Assembly (NCBI RefSeq): GCF_020010925.1
Contig: NZ_JAGJBZ010000002.1
Coordinates: 1,426,001 to 1,490,000, forward strand
From: Streptomyces griseiscabiei
GTDB taxonomy: Bacteria > Actinomycetota > Actinomycetes > Streptomycetales > Streptomycetaceae
Reading direction: 5' to 3'
DNA length: 64,000 nucleotides
In this document: piece after piece, positions 16,746-25,287 of the stretch
Layout: each line of letters opens with the position of its first letter
How positions within the stretch are numbered: position 1 is the first letter of the stretch
Program-made: the position numbers and the translations under genes
The notes under the pieces: generated by a model
The model's database searches: none
What the model was told of the DNA's origin: nothing
The model's input: the letters and a program-made list of their open reading frames with translations, nothing else

Positions 16746-18527
16746 TTGCGCCCGCCCGCCCTCACCACGTCGTCCGACGGTTTCCTCCTGCACGGTGAGC
16801 CGTTCCGGATCATCTCCGGCGCGATGCACTACTTCCGCATCCACCCCGACCTGTGGGCCGACCGGCTGCGCAAGGCCCGGCTGATGGGCCTCAACACCGT
16901 GGAGACGTACGTCCCCTGGAACCTCCACCAGCCCGACCCGGACAGCCCGCTCGTCCTCGACGGGCTGCTCGACCTGCCCCGCTATCTGAGCCTCGCCCGC
17001 GCCGAGGGCCTGCACGTCCTGCTGCGCCCCGGCCCGTACATCTGCGCCGAGTGGGACGGTGGCGGTCTGCCCTCCTGGCTCACCTCGGACCCCGACATCC
17101 GGCTGCGCTCCAGCGACCCCCGCTTCACGAACGCCCTCGACCGCTACCTCGACATCCTGCTGCCCCCGCTGCTGCCGCACCTGGCCGCGAACGGCGGCCC
17201 GGTCATCGCCGTCCAGGTGGAGAACGAGTACGGGGCGTACGGCGACGACACCGCGTACCTCAAGCACGTCCACCAGGCGCTGCGCTCGCGCGGGGTCGAC
17301 GAGCTGCTGTTCACCTGCGACCAGGCGGGCTCCGGCCACCATCTGGCCGCCGGGAGCCTGCCCGGGGTCCTGTCCACCGGCACCTTCGGCGGCAGGATCG
17401 AGGAGTCCCTGGCGGCACTGCGGGAACACATGCCCGAAGGGCCCCTGATGTGCTCGGAGTTCTGGATCGGCTGGTTCGACCACTGGGGCGAGGAGCACCA
17501 CGTCCGGGACGCCGAGAGCGCCGCCGCCGACCTGGACAAGCTGCTGGCCGCCGGTGCCTCCGTCAACATCTACATGTTCCACGGCGGCACCAACTTCGGC
17601 TTCACCAACGGCGCCAACCACGACCAGTGCTACGCCCCGATCGTCACCTCCTACGACTACGACGCGGCCCTCGGCGAGTCCGGCGACCCCGGCCCCAAGT
17701 ACCACGCGTTCCGGGAGGTCATCGCCCGTCACGCGCCCGTCCCGGAGGAGCCGGTCCCGTCCCCCGCGCCCAAACTCGGCGGGATCACCGTGGAGTTGGA
17801 CCGCAGGGCGCCGCTGCTGCCGTACGCGACCTCCCTCGACGCGTCCGTGGGACGGTCCGAACACCCGCTCACCATGGAGGAGTTCGGCCAGCGTTCCGGC
17901 TACGCCCTCTACCGCACGACGTTCCCCGAGGCGGGCGACGGTCTGCTGCACTTCGAGGGCGGGGTCGGCGACCGCGCCCAGGTCTTCGTGGACGGCGCCC
18001 CCGTCGGCGTCCTGGAACGCGAACGCCACGACGAGACCCTGCCGTTGCGGGTCCCGCACGCCGGCGCCACGCTCGACGTGCTGGTCGAGAACATGGGCGG
18101 CGTCAACTACGGCCCCCGGATCGGCGCCGCCAAGGGAATGCTCGGCCAGGTCACCTTCAACGGCACCGCGCTGCTCGGCTGGGACACCCACCGCCTCCCG
18201 CTGGCCGACCTGTCCACGGTGCCCTTCGCCCCGGCCCCCGCCGACGCGGCCCCGGTCACCGTCCCGGCCTTCCACCACGGCACCTTCGAGATCGCGACCC
18301 CCGCCGACACCTTCCTCTCGCTGCCCGGCTGGACCAAGGGCCAGGCCTGGATCAACGGCTTCCACCTCGGCCGCTACTGGAACCGCGGCCCGCAGCGCAC
18401 CCTCTACGTCCCGGCCCCCGTCCTGCGCGCGGGCGCCAACGAACTGGTCCTGCTGGAGCTGAACGCCACGACCGGCGCCCGAGCGGAGTTCACGGACACG
18501 CCGGACCTGGGCCCGGTGAAGCCCTGA
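16746..18527 (+). CDS. GH35 beta-galactosidase
   Basis: A 593-residue glycoside hydrolase family 35 enzyme without signal peptide, so probably cytoplasmic. Marks are GPYICAEWDGGGLPSWL in the barrel, the acid/base Glu161 in QVENEYG, and the nucleophile Glu238 in CSEFWIGWFDHWG. MFHGGTNFGFTNGAN follows the active-site strand. The C-terminal 200 residues are jelly-roll domains ending with the typical INGFHLGRYWNRGPQRTLYVP. TTG 16746 is the only sensible start before the barrel. The stop codon overlaps the ATG of the next GH35 gene (TGATG), showing an operon. The expected reaction is release of terminal beta-galactose from imported oligosaccharides. Confidence 0.93.
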   Translation: MRPPALTTSSDGFLLHGEPFRIISGAMHYFRIHPDLWADRLRKARLMGLNTVETYVPWNLHQPDPDSPLVLDGLLDLPRYLSLARAEGLHVLLRPGPYICAEWDGGGLPSWLTSDPDIRLRSSDPRFTNALDRYLDILLPPLLPHLAANGGPVIAVQVENEYGAYGDDTAYLKHVHQALRSRGVDELLFTCDQAGSGHHLAAGSLPGVLSTGTFGGRIEESLAALREHMPEGPLMCSEFWIGWFDHWGEEHHVRDAESAAADLDKLLAAGASVNIYMFHGGTNFGFTNGANHDQCYAPIVTSYDYDAALGESGDPGPKYHAFREVIARHAPVPEEPVPSPAPKLGGITVELDRRAPLLPYATSLDASVGRSEHPLTMEEFGQRSGYALYRTTFPEAGDGLLHFEGGVGDRAQVFVDGAPVGVLERERHDETLPLRVPHAGATLDVLVENMGGVNYGPRIGAAKGMLGQVTFNGTALLGWDTHRLPLADLSTVPFAPAPADAAPVTVPAFHHGTFEIATPADTFLSLPGWTKGQAWINGFHLGRYWNRGPQRTLYVPAPVLRAGANELVLLELNATTGARAEFTDTPDLGPVKP

Positions 18528-20968
18528 TGACACCGCCGCAGCCGCAGCCGCAGCCGCACCGGCTGCGGCTCCCGGCCGGGCGGGTGCCGCCGCTGCGCGG
18601 CCACCTCCCGTTCGCCGACGCGCCGGGCGTGGCCGACCCCGTCGAGGTCACCAGCCGCTGGCTGACGCGGGGCGGCCGGCCGTGGTTCCCCGTCTCCGGC
18701 GAGTTCCACTACTCCCGCTACCCGGCCGGGGAGTGGGAGGAGGAACTGCTGAAGATGAAGGCGGGCGGGGTGACGGCCGTCGCCGCGTACGTCATCTGGA
18801 TCCACCACGAGGAGGTGGAGGGCCGTGTCCGCTTCGACGGCGACCGCGATCTGCGCCGCTTCGCCGAACTCTGCGCCCGCCACGGCCTGGACCTCATCCC
18901 CCGCATCGGGCCCTGGGTGCACGCCGAGGTCCGGGGCGGCGGGCTGCCCGACTGGGTCCTCGCCCGCACGGACGCGCCCCGCACCGACGATCCGGCCTAC
19001 CTCGCCCCCGTACGCACCTGGTACGAGGCGATCGCCGGGCAGCTGCGCGGTCTGGACCGGGCCCACGGCGGTCCGGTCGTCGCGATCCAGATCGAGAACG
19101 AGCTGTACGACCGGCCGGGCCATCTGCTCACCCTGAAGCGGCTCGCGCAGGACGCGGGCCTGTCGGCGCCCCTGTGGACGTCGACCGCCTGGGGCGGGGT
19201 CCGGCTGCCCCCCGACGAACTCCTCCCGCTCTACGGCGGTTACCCCGAGGCGTTCTGGACCGAGGCCGACGGCGGCTGGCCCGACACCTGCCGCAAGCAC
19301 TTCTTCTTCACCGACCAGCGCGACGACGAGGGCATCGGCGCGGATCTCCGCCCGACCGCCGTGCGCGACGGCGACCCGTCGTCCACAGCGGCCTCGGAGG
19401 CCTCGGCGGCCCGATTCCCCTGGGCCACCTGTGAGTTGGGCGGCGGCATGGCGGTGGCCTACCACCGTCGGCCGCGCGTCGAGGCCGCCGACGTCGGCGC
19501 CCTCGGCCTCACCAAGATCGGCTGCGGCTCGGTCTGGCAGGGCTACTACATGTTCCACGGCGGCACCAACCCACCCGGCGACCTCACCTCCCTCCAGGAG
19601 TCGCACGCCACCGGCTACCCCAACGACCTCCCCGTCCTCACCTACGACTTCCAGGCCCCCCTCGGCGAGTACGGCCAGTACCGCCCCTCCTACGACGAAC
19701 TCCGCCTCCAGCACCTGCTGCTGGCCGACTTCGGTCATCTGATCGCCCCGATGGACTCGGTGCTGCCCGAGCGGCTGCCGGCGGGTCAGCACGACCGGGA
19801 GACACTGCGGTGGGCGGTGCGCGGTGACGGCCGCTCGGGCTTCCTCTTCGTCAACAACCACCAGCCGCACGAGCCCTTGCCGGAGCATCCGGGGACGTCG
19901 TTCGAGGTGGGGTTCCCGGACGGCGGCACGGCTCTGTCGTTGCCGAGCACACCCGTCACCGTCCCCCAAGGGGCCTACTTCTGCTGGCCGTTGAGGCTGG
20001 AGATCGCCGGGCTGCGGCTCGACTGGGCCACCGCGCAGCCCGTCTGCACGGTCGACGACGGCCGGGGCCGTACGGTCCTGGTGCTCGCCGCGATCGACGG
20101 CATCGACCCCGAACTCGCCCTGGACGCGCGGACGGTGACGACCGTCTCCGCTCCTTCGGGAGAGGTGTCGACCACGAGTGACCGCGTCCTGGTGACCGGG
20201 CTGCGTCCCGGTACCGACGCGCTCGTCGAGGTCGACGCCGCCGACGGCAGCCGGGTCGGTCTGCTCGTCCTCGACGCGGCGACGGCCCGTACCGCCTACC
20301 GGGGCCGGGCCTGGGGCGCCGAGCGGCTGGTGCTCGCCGAGTCCGGTGGCGGGGTGGTCTTCGACGCCCACACGGACGAGGTGCGGGTCCATGGGGGAGG
20401 GCCGTCGGCGTCGGTCGCCGTGCTGCCCGCGCCGGGGCGTCCTCCTGTGGTGGCGGGGGCGACGGTGAAGGAGGCGGAGGACGGGGTGTTCGTCCGCTAC
20501 ACGGTGGTGGGGGCGGGCGAGGACGGGGGGTCTGGGGGCGGGGCCGGTGGGGTGTCGGTCTCGTTGGTCCGGTCCGCGGGGGTGGCTCCGCCGGTGGTGA
20601 CGGGGGTGTCGGGGCGGGCGAGTGTGCCGGGGGAGGAGTGGTTCGGGGAGGTGGGCGCCGAGTATGTGGTGGTGCTGCCGGATGATCCGCCGGCGGGGGC
20701 GCTGCTTCGGGTCCACTGGAGTGGGGATGTGGCCCGTGCGGATGTGGGGGGCCGCCTTGTCGCCGATCAGTTCTACTCGGGGGCGGGCAGTGTGTGGGAG
20801 ATCGGGGTGGGGCGGTTGCCTGTGGGGGTGGTGCGGGTGCGGGTGTTGGCGTTGCCCGCCGGGGCGCCGGTTCATGTGCCGGGCTGGGCGGGGGACTCCG
20901 AGATCCCGGCGGAGATCACCCGGGTCGAGCTGATCACCCCCCACACCTGGAGCCTCCGCCCCGGCTGA
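18527..20968 (+). CDS. second, divergent GH35-type glycoside hydrolase
   Basis: An 813-residue GH35 relative, only distantly like its neighbour. The barrel begins at about residue 50 (WFPVSGEFHYSRYP). The acid/base is Glu192 in IQIENELYDRP and the likely nucleophile Glu303 in TCELGGGMAVAYH, followed by YMFHGGTNPPGDLTSLQES. The large C-terminal half holds beta-sandwich domains. From about 20400 the coding strand becomes very rich in G runs with many GGG, GTG and CGG codons, unlike the first 1,900 bases. It shares four bases (TGATG arrangement) with the upstream GH35 gene. The different active-site surroundings suggest another linkage or aglycone. Confidence 0.9.
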   Translation: MTPPQPQPQPHRLRLPAGRVPPLRGHLPFADAPGVADPVEVTSRWLTRGGRPWFPVSGEFHYSRYPAGEWEEELLKMKAGGVTAVAAYVIWIHHEEVEGRVRFDGDRDLRRFAELCARHGLDLIPRIGPWVHAEVRGGGLPDWVLARTDAPRTDDPAYLAPVRTWYEAIAGQLRGLDRAHGGPVVAIQIENELYDRPGHLLTLKRLAQDAGLSAPLWTSTAWGGVRLPPDELLPLYGGYPEAFWTEADGGWPDTCRKHFFFTDQRDDEGIGADLRPTAVRDGDPSSTAASEASAARFPWATCELGGGMAVAYHRRPRVEAADVGALGLTKIGCGSVWQGYYMFHGGTNPPGDLTSLQESHATGYPNDLPVLTYDFQAPLGEYGQYRPSYDELRLQHLLLADFGHLIAPMDSVLPERLPAGQHDRETLRWAVRGDGRSGFLFVNNHQPHEPLPEHPGTSFEVGFPDGGTALSLPSTPVTVPQGAYFCWPLRLEIAGLRLDWATAQPVCTVDDGRGRTVLVLAAIDGIDPELALDARTVTTVSAPSGEVSTTSDRVLVTGLRPGTDALVEVDAADGSRVGLLVLDAATARTAYRGRAWGAERLVLAESGGGVVFDAHTDEVRVHGGGPSASVAVLPAPGRPPVVAGATVKEAEDGVFVRYTVVGAGEDGGSGGGAGGVSVSLVRSAGVAPPVVTGVSGRASVPGEEWFGEVGAEYVVVLPDDPPAGALLRVHWSGDVARADVGGRLVADQFYSGAGSVWEIGVGRLPVGVVRVRVLALPAGAPVHVPGWAGDSEIPAEITRVELITPHTWSLRPG

Positions 20969-21153
20969 CCCTCTCCTCTCGCCCCCGCCGCCCCTACCCG
21001 ACCCATCCCCAGGGGCTGCGCCCCTTCGACCCCGAGAGGGCCGGGGGGGTGGGTGGGACGAGGGGTGGGGTGGTCAGGGGTGGGTGGGTGAGTGCGGGTC
21101 CGGTGGGGGCTGGTCGCGCAGTTCCCCGCGCCCCTAAAGGCCCAGGCCCCTCT

Positions 21154-21246
21154 GGGCCTGAAAGCCCAGCCTGTGTGGGGCTGAAAGTCCAGCCTGTGTG
21201 GGGCTGAAAGCCCAACCCGTGTGGGCCTGACAGTCCAGGCCCCGGC
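21154..21246. repeat. four tandem 23-bp units
   Basis: Four consecutive units of about 23 bases begin at 21154, 21177, 21200 and 21223. The consensus is GGGSCTGAAAGYCCARCCYGTGT, and each can form a small GGGCCTGAAAGCCC hairpin. They fill most of the spacer of the inverted repeat. They are not CRISPR: there are no spacers. Confidence 0.75.
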
Positions 21247-21297
21247 GGGCCTGGAAGACCACGGCCCCGCGGTCCGGAAAGCCGGTCGGCGGCGGGT

Positions 21298-21330
21298 CTG
21301 AAAAGCACGGGGCGTAGCCCCTGCTTTTCA
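21298..21330. terminator. hairpin next to the right repeat arm
   Basis: CTGAAAAGCACGGGGC pairs with GCCCCTGCTTTTCAG with one bulged base and a 3-base loop. The A-rich and T-rich flanks would allow termination on either strand. Confidence 0.5.
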
Positions 21331-21555
21331 GGGGCGCGGGGAACTGCGCGACCAGCCCCCACCGGACCCGCACTCACCCACCCACCCCTGACCACCCCAC
21401 CCCTCGTCCCACCCCCCCGGCCCTCTCGGGGCCGAAGGGGCGCAGCCCCTGGGGATGGGACGGGTAGGGGCGGCGGGGGCGGAAACGCCGGTTCTATTCT
21501 TTGGCACCAGGCAGAACCCCCTCGATCCGCCCCCCGTCGAAAAGGAGCCAGCCGC

Positions 21556-22647
21556 ATGCCCCGAGGCACCCCGGACGGCACCGCGGCCGACCCCCCCGAC
21601 ACCACCCCCCGAGGCCGCAGCCGCCGCAACTTCGCCGGCTCCCGCCCGGTGATGGACGACGTGGCCCGCCTCGCGGGCGTGTCCAAGCAGACCGTCTCCC
21701 GCGTCCTCAACGACAACCCGGCCGTCCGCCGGGAGACCCGCGAGGCCGTCCTGGAGGCGATGCGCACCCTCGGCTACCGCCCCAGCCGCAGCGCCCGCTC
21801 GCTCGCCAGCGGCCGCACCCGGATGCTCGGAGTGATCTCCTTCGACGCGGCCCGCTACGGCCCCGCCGCCACCCTGACCGCGATCAACACGGCCGCCCAG
21901 GACGCCGGCTACCTCGTCAGCTCCATCGCCCTGGACACGGCGGACCGGGACACCGTGGTCCAGGCGGTCGACCGGCTGTCGGCGGAGGGCGCGGACGGCA
22001 TCATCGCGATCGCCCCCCAGCGCCCGGTCGCCACCGCCCTGGCCGGCGCCCGCCCCGACACCCCGCTGGTGATGCTGGACAACGGCCTCGGCGACGGCAC
22101 CCCCGTGGTCTCCTCGGACTTCACGGCGGGCGCCCGGCTGGCGACGGAGCATCTGCTGGGCCTCGGCCACCGTACGGTCTGGCACATCGCGGGACCCACG
22201 GGCTGGACGTCCGCCGAGCGCCGTGCGGCGAGCTGGCGCGAGACCCTGGAGCGGGCCGGTGCCCGGGTCCACGCGCCCCTCGTCGGGGACTGGAGCGCCG
22301 ACTCCGGTTACGAGCTGGGCCGGCGGCTCGCGGACCGCCCGGAGGTCACCGCCGTGTTCGTCTCCAACGACCAGATGGCCCTGGGGCTGCTGCGCGCGCT
22401 GCACGAGGCGGGGCGCCGGGTCCCGGACGACGTCAGCGTGGTCGGTTACGACGACATCCCGGAGGCGGCGCATCTGCTGCCGCCGCTGACGACGATCCGT
22501 ACGGACTTCTCGCTCATCGGCACGGTGGCGCTGCGCTTGCTGGTGCGGCAGTTGGGGGAGCCGGGGGTTTCGGGGGGCGCGGCGGTGGTGGGATCGGTCG
22601 TGCCCGTCGAGCTGATCGTTCGGGACAGTACGGGGGCGGTGGGGTAG
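21556..22647 (+). CDS. LacI-family transcriptional repressor
   Basis: A 363-residue repressor with a 30-residue basic N-terminal extension. The helix-turn-helix is VMDDVARLAGVSKQTVSRVL (about 32-51) and the hinge helix is SRSARSLASGRT. A periplasmic-binding-protein-like sugar domain follows with VFVSNDQMALGLLRAL and SVVGYDDIPEAAHLLPPLTT. AAGGAG precedes the ATG at 21556. It lies 587 bases after the GH35 genes, on the same strand, and the palindrome TGTTACCGGTAACA at 15365 is a suitable target, so it likely represses the transporter/GH35 operon until a galactoside binds (inference). Confidence 0.92.
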   Translation: MPRGTPDGTAADPPDTTPRGRSRRNFAGSRPVMDDVARLAGVSKQTVSRVLNDNPAVRRETREAVLEAMRTLGYRPSRSARSLASGRTRMLGVISFDAARYGPAATLTAINTAAQDAGYLVSSIALDTADRDTVVQAVDRLSAEGADGIIAIAPQRPVATALAGARPDTPLVMLDNGLGDGTPVVSSDFTAGARLATEHLLGLGHRTVWHIAGPTGWTSAERRAASWRETLERAGARVHAPLVGDWSADSGYELGRRLADRPEVTAVFVSNDQMALGLLRALHEAGRRVPDDVSVVGYDDIPEAAHLLPPLTTIRTDFSLIGTVALRLLVRQLGEPGVSGGAAVVGSVVPVELIVRDSTGAVG

Positions 22648-22690
22648 TTCTCGGGCGCCTATGGGGGGTGCGTCGTTGGTTCTCGGGCGG

Positions 22691-22734
22691 GTGCGGGTCC
22701 GGTGGGGGCTGGTCGCGCAGTTCCCCGCGCCCCT
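22691..22734. repeat. dispersed intergenic repeat copy
   Basis: This stretch copies the inner end of the inverted-repeat arm at 21090-21135, from GTGCGGGTCCGGTGGGGG to CCCCGCGCCCCT. It lies between the convergent LacI and methyltransferase genes. Confidence 0.8.
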
Positions 22735-22782
22735 TACGGGCGCCCCCCTGGCCCGGCGTCGAACGCCGGGCCAGGGGTCACC

Positions 22783-23598
22783 TCACGGTTTCCTGGCGAT
22801 CGCCCCGTACATCGCGATGTCCTCGTCGCGGATGCCCTGCTCGCCCGTGCCGTCCGGGAGCCACTTGTGGACCTGGACGATGCCGGGCTCGACGAGGTCG
22901 AGGCCGTCGAAGAACTCGTGGGCCTCGTCGATGGTGCGCAGCCGCATCGGCATGTCGCGGGCCGCGTACTCGCGGGCGACGCGGCCCACCTCCTCGGGGG
23001 CGAACTCGGCGGTGCCGATGGTCATCGCCAGATAGCTGCCCGAGGGGAGCGGTTCGAGGAGACGGCGGACGATGCCGACCGCGTCGTCCTCGTCCAGGAC
23101 GAAGTGGACGATCGCGATCACGGTGAGCGCGACCGGCTTGCTCAGGTCGAGGGTGTCCCGGAACTCGGCGGAACCGAGGACGGTCTCCGGGTCCTGGAAG
23201 TCGGCCTCGATGTACGCGGTCTTGCCCTCGGGGGTGCTGGCCAGTAATCCCTGGGACAGGGTGAGGACGATCGGGTCGTTGTCCACGTAGACGACCCGGG
23301 ACTCGGGGGCCACCGACTGGGCTATCTCGTGGAGGTTGGGGGAGGTGGGGATGCCGGTTCCGATGTCGAGGAACTGGCGCATGCCCGCCTTCTCGGCGAG
23401 CCAGCGCACCGCGCGGTTCATCCAGTCGCGGTTGGCGCGCATATGGACCGGCAGGGCCGGCCACTCGTGCGCCATCGCGTCACCGGCCTCCTTGTCGGCC
23501 GGGTAGTAGTCCTTGCCGCCGAGGATGTAGTCGTAGATACGCGCGGAGTGCGCGTGCTCGGTGTCGATCCGGTCGGCCGGCCATCCGTTGTCGGGCAA
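22783..23598 (-). CDS. SAM-dependent methyltransferase (Methyltransf_19 type)
   Basis: A 271-residue member of the actinobacterial SAM-dependent methyltransferase family whose signature is HSARIYDYILGGKDYYPAD near the N-terminus. FLDIGTGIPTSPNLHE is the SAM-binding motif and RVVYVDNDPIVL the second strand. Substrates of this family are generally unknown. I place the start at TTG 23598, which has GGGAGGG six bases upstream. An ATG at 23613 adds five residues but lacks a ribosome site. It converges on the LacI gene with a repeat copy between. No operon partner is evident. Confidence 0.88.
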   Translation of the reverse strand: MPDNGWPADRIDTEHAHSARIYDYILGGKDYYPADKEAGDAMAHEWPALPVHMRANRDWMNRAVRWLAEKAGMRQFLDIGTGIPTSPNLHEIAQSVAPESRVVYVDNDPIVLTLSQGLLASTPEGKTAYIEADFQDPETVLGSAEFRDTLDLSKPVALTVIAIVHFVLDEDDAVGIVRRLLEPLPSGSYLAMTIGTAEFAPEEVGRVAREYAARDMPMRLRTIDEAHEFFDGLDLVEPGIVQVHKWLPDGTGEQGIRDEDIAMYGAIARKP

Positions 23599-23632
23599 CG
23601 CCGTCCCTCCCATCAGGTCGTGTCGTACAGAA

Positions 23633-23690
23633 ACAGGTAGATACAGGTAGATACCGGTGCAGACAGAGGTGCAGGTGCAGGTGCAGGTGC
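23633..23690. repeat. short tandem repeats upstream of the methyltransferase
   Basis: ACAGGTAGAT occurs twice in a row (23633-23652), followed by nearly four copies of the hexamer GGTGCA (23668-23690). These slip-prone repeats sit just upstream of the methyltransferase start and could alter promoter spacing. Confidence 0.7.
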
Positions 23691-23769
23691 CGATGATGCG
23701 GTGGGTCTCAAACAGCTCGTCAAACAGATGGTGCGTCAACAGGACGTCGCAGCAAGCGGGTTGAGCGGG

Positions 23770-24030
23770 TCAGAGCAGGAAGTCGGCCTCTCCCGCCTTC
23801 ACACCGGTCAGGAACGTGGTCATCTCACGGGGGGTGAAGAGCAGCGCGGGCCCGTCCGGGTCGGTCGACTGGCGTACCGCGACCCGGCCGTCGGCGAGCT
23901 TCTTCACCTCCACGCAGGCGCCGCCGGCGTCGTCGCTCCAGGGCCGGTGCCAGTCCTGGACGCCGAGCTCGCGGGCCGGCATGCCGTTGCGGACGTCGTG
24001 GTGTACTCCGTGGGTTGTGTGGTGGTGCAC
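23770..24030 (-). CDS. DUF397 protein
   Basis: An 86-residue DUF397 protein with the characteristic W..PWSDDAGGACVEVKKL and VAVRQSTDPDGPALLFTPREMTTFL segments. The N-terminus is His-rich. The GTG at 24030 has AAGGAG seven bases upstream and begins one base after the stop of the XRE/DUF5753 regulator, so the two are co-transcribed. DUF397 proteins are typical partners of such regulators in Streptomyces and are thought to act with them, possibly as antagonists (family knowledge). Confidence 0.88.
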   Translation of the reverse strand: MHHHTTHGVHHDVRNGMPARELGVQDWHRPWSDDAGGACVEVKKLADGRVAVRQSTDPDGPALLFTPREMTTFLTGVKAGEADFLL

Positions 24031-24031
24031 G

Positions 24032-24907
24032 TCAGAGCTCCTTGCGTAGTGCGCCGAGGAGAGCCTCGGTCTTGCGGGCGGGCGCGGACTGCGCGCCCAA
24101 CCGGTCCAGGGCCTCGCGGTAGACGACGACGTCCTCCCCCTTGTCGAGGTAGACGGCGCCGACCAGACCGTTGAGGTAGACGATGTCGGGCAACTCGGGT
24201 GCCCTGAACCGGAAGAGATGGAACGCACCGGCCCGCATCGCCGGGTGCGGGCCGTTCTGGAACGGCATGATCTGGACCGTCACATGCGGCAGCCGGTTCA
24301 GCTCGATCAGATGGTCGACCTGGGCGCGCATCACGTCCGGTCCGCCGACCGGCCATCTGAGCACCGTCTCGTCCATCACCACCCACAGCCGCGGCGGTTG
24401 CGCACGGGTGAGGAGTTCCTGGCGCCGCATCCGCAGCGCCACGCGCCGCTCGGTGTCCGCCGTCGCCGCGTGCGGGTTGCCGGCACCGAGGAGGGCGCGG
24501 GCGTACTCCTCGGTCTGGAGCAGACCGTGCACGAACTGCGGCTCGTACGCGCGGATCTGGAGCGCGGCCTGTTCCAGGCTCAGATAGGCGGCGAACCAGT
24601 CGGGCAGGACATCGCGGTAGGTGTGCCACCAGCCGCGCTTGTTGGCCTCGCGGACCGACTTGAGGAAGGTCTCGATCTCCTGCTGGTCCGAGACGCCGTA
24701 GATCTGGAGCAGTTTCTCGACGTCGGGGAGGCGGAGCCGGGCGACCTTGGCGGCCTCCAGCCGGCGGATCGTGGAATGGCTGACTCCGATCGCCTCGCCC
24801 GCCTGCTCGAACGTCAGCCCGGCACGGGTGCGCAACTCCTCCAGCTGTCTGCCGAGGATCATGCGCAGCACGGATGGGGCTCCGCCCCAGTCCGTTTCCG
24901 CGGTCAC
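24032..24907 (-). CDS. XRE-family regulator with DUF5753 domain
   Basis: A 291-residue regulator. The N-terminal XRE helix-turn-helix runs about residues 18-70 (LRTRAGLTFEQAGEAIGVSH, then STIRRLEAAK). The remaining 200 residues form DUF5753, with the typical FVHGLLQTEEYARALL and LPHVTVQIMPFQNGPHPAM. The GTG at 24907 has GAGGGG eight bases upstream; GTG 24916 is an alternative. It is followed by its DUF397 partner and is divergent from an ATPase gene, the common Streptomyces regulator set related to the BldB/WhiJ-like systems. Confidence 0.9.
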   Translation of the reverse strand: MTAETDWGGAPSVLRMILGRQLEELRTRAGLTFEQAGEAIGVSHSTIRRLEAAKVARLRLPDVEKLLQIYGVSDQQEIETFLKSVREANKRGWWHTYRDVLPDWFAAYLSLEQAALQIRAYEPQFVHGLLQTEEYARALLGAGNPHAATADTERRVALRMRRQELLTRAQPPRLWVVMDETVLRWPVGGPDVMRAQVDHLIELNRLPHVTVQIMPFQNGPHPAMRAGAFHLFRFRAPELPDIVYLNGLVGAVYLDKGEDVVVYREALDRLGAQSAPARKTEALLGALRKEL

Positions 24908-25066
24908 GCCCACCACCCCTCACGCCGGGCAACAGAGCCATGTCGAACTGGACTACGAATCCTGCGCACTTTCGTTCAAGGAATGCGCGTTGTTGTGCGA
25001 GTCGCTTCGAGAGCGCAGTCTGACACGATCTTGGCTCGAACGGGGGCAGCATGCGTCCCACAAATT

Positions 25067-25082
25067 GCAAATTTCAACTTGC
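25067..25082. promoter_or_regulatory. imperfect inverted repeat in the XRE/ATPase intergenic region
   Basis: GCAAATT and AACTTGC form a 7-bp imperfect inverted repeat within an unusually A/T-rich patch in the 380-base gap between the divergent XRE and ATPase genes. It is a plausible operator for the XRE protein. The rest of the gap shows no gene. Confidence 0.4.
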
Positions 25083-25287
25083 TGGTTGCGAGGTGTTGTT
25101 CGCGGATGCCACAGTGGTCATACCGTCACGGCTTCGGTGAACGCTGAGGCTGCGCGGCCAGGTTGGGGGAGATGTGGCCGCAACTCAGCGCTGTTCCCCG
25201 CGAGTTGCCAGTGCTCGTGGTGGACGGCGAGACGGCCGTGGCACCGGCACCGCTGCGGTGCGAAGGGCCGACGAAAGGCATACGGCG

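Larger units (their letters stand above)
20980..21481. repeat. large intergenic inverted repeat (arms of about 150 bp)
   Basis: The arm at 20980-21135 is nearly identical to the reverse complement of 21330-21481, with about 195 bases between. Each arm runs from a GC block (CGCCCCTACCC...CCAGGGGCTGCGCCCCTTCG) through G-rich tracts to the string GCGCAGTTCCCCGCGCCCCT. Parts of the same block recur at 22691, 42396, 50149 and 57374. This 587-base gap between the GH35 and LacI genes holds no credible coding sequence. Confidence 0.85.

Noticed and set aside
16853..18526. Upstream extension of the second GH35 gene through the first
   Set aside because: The extension is an Arg/Pro-rich shadow of the first GH35 gene; the real start is the ATG overlapping the first stop at 18525-18529.
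21154..21246. CRISPR array
   Set aside because: The 23-bp units abut without unique spacers and there are no cas genes.
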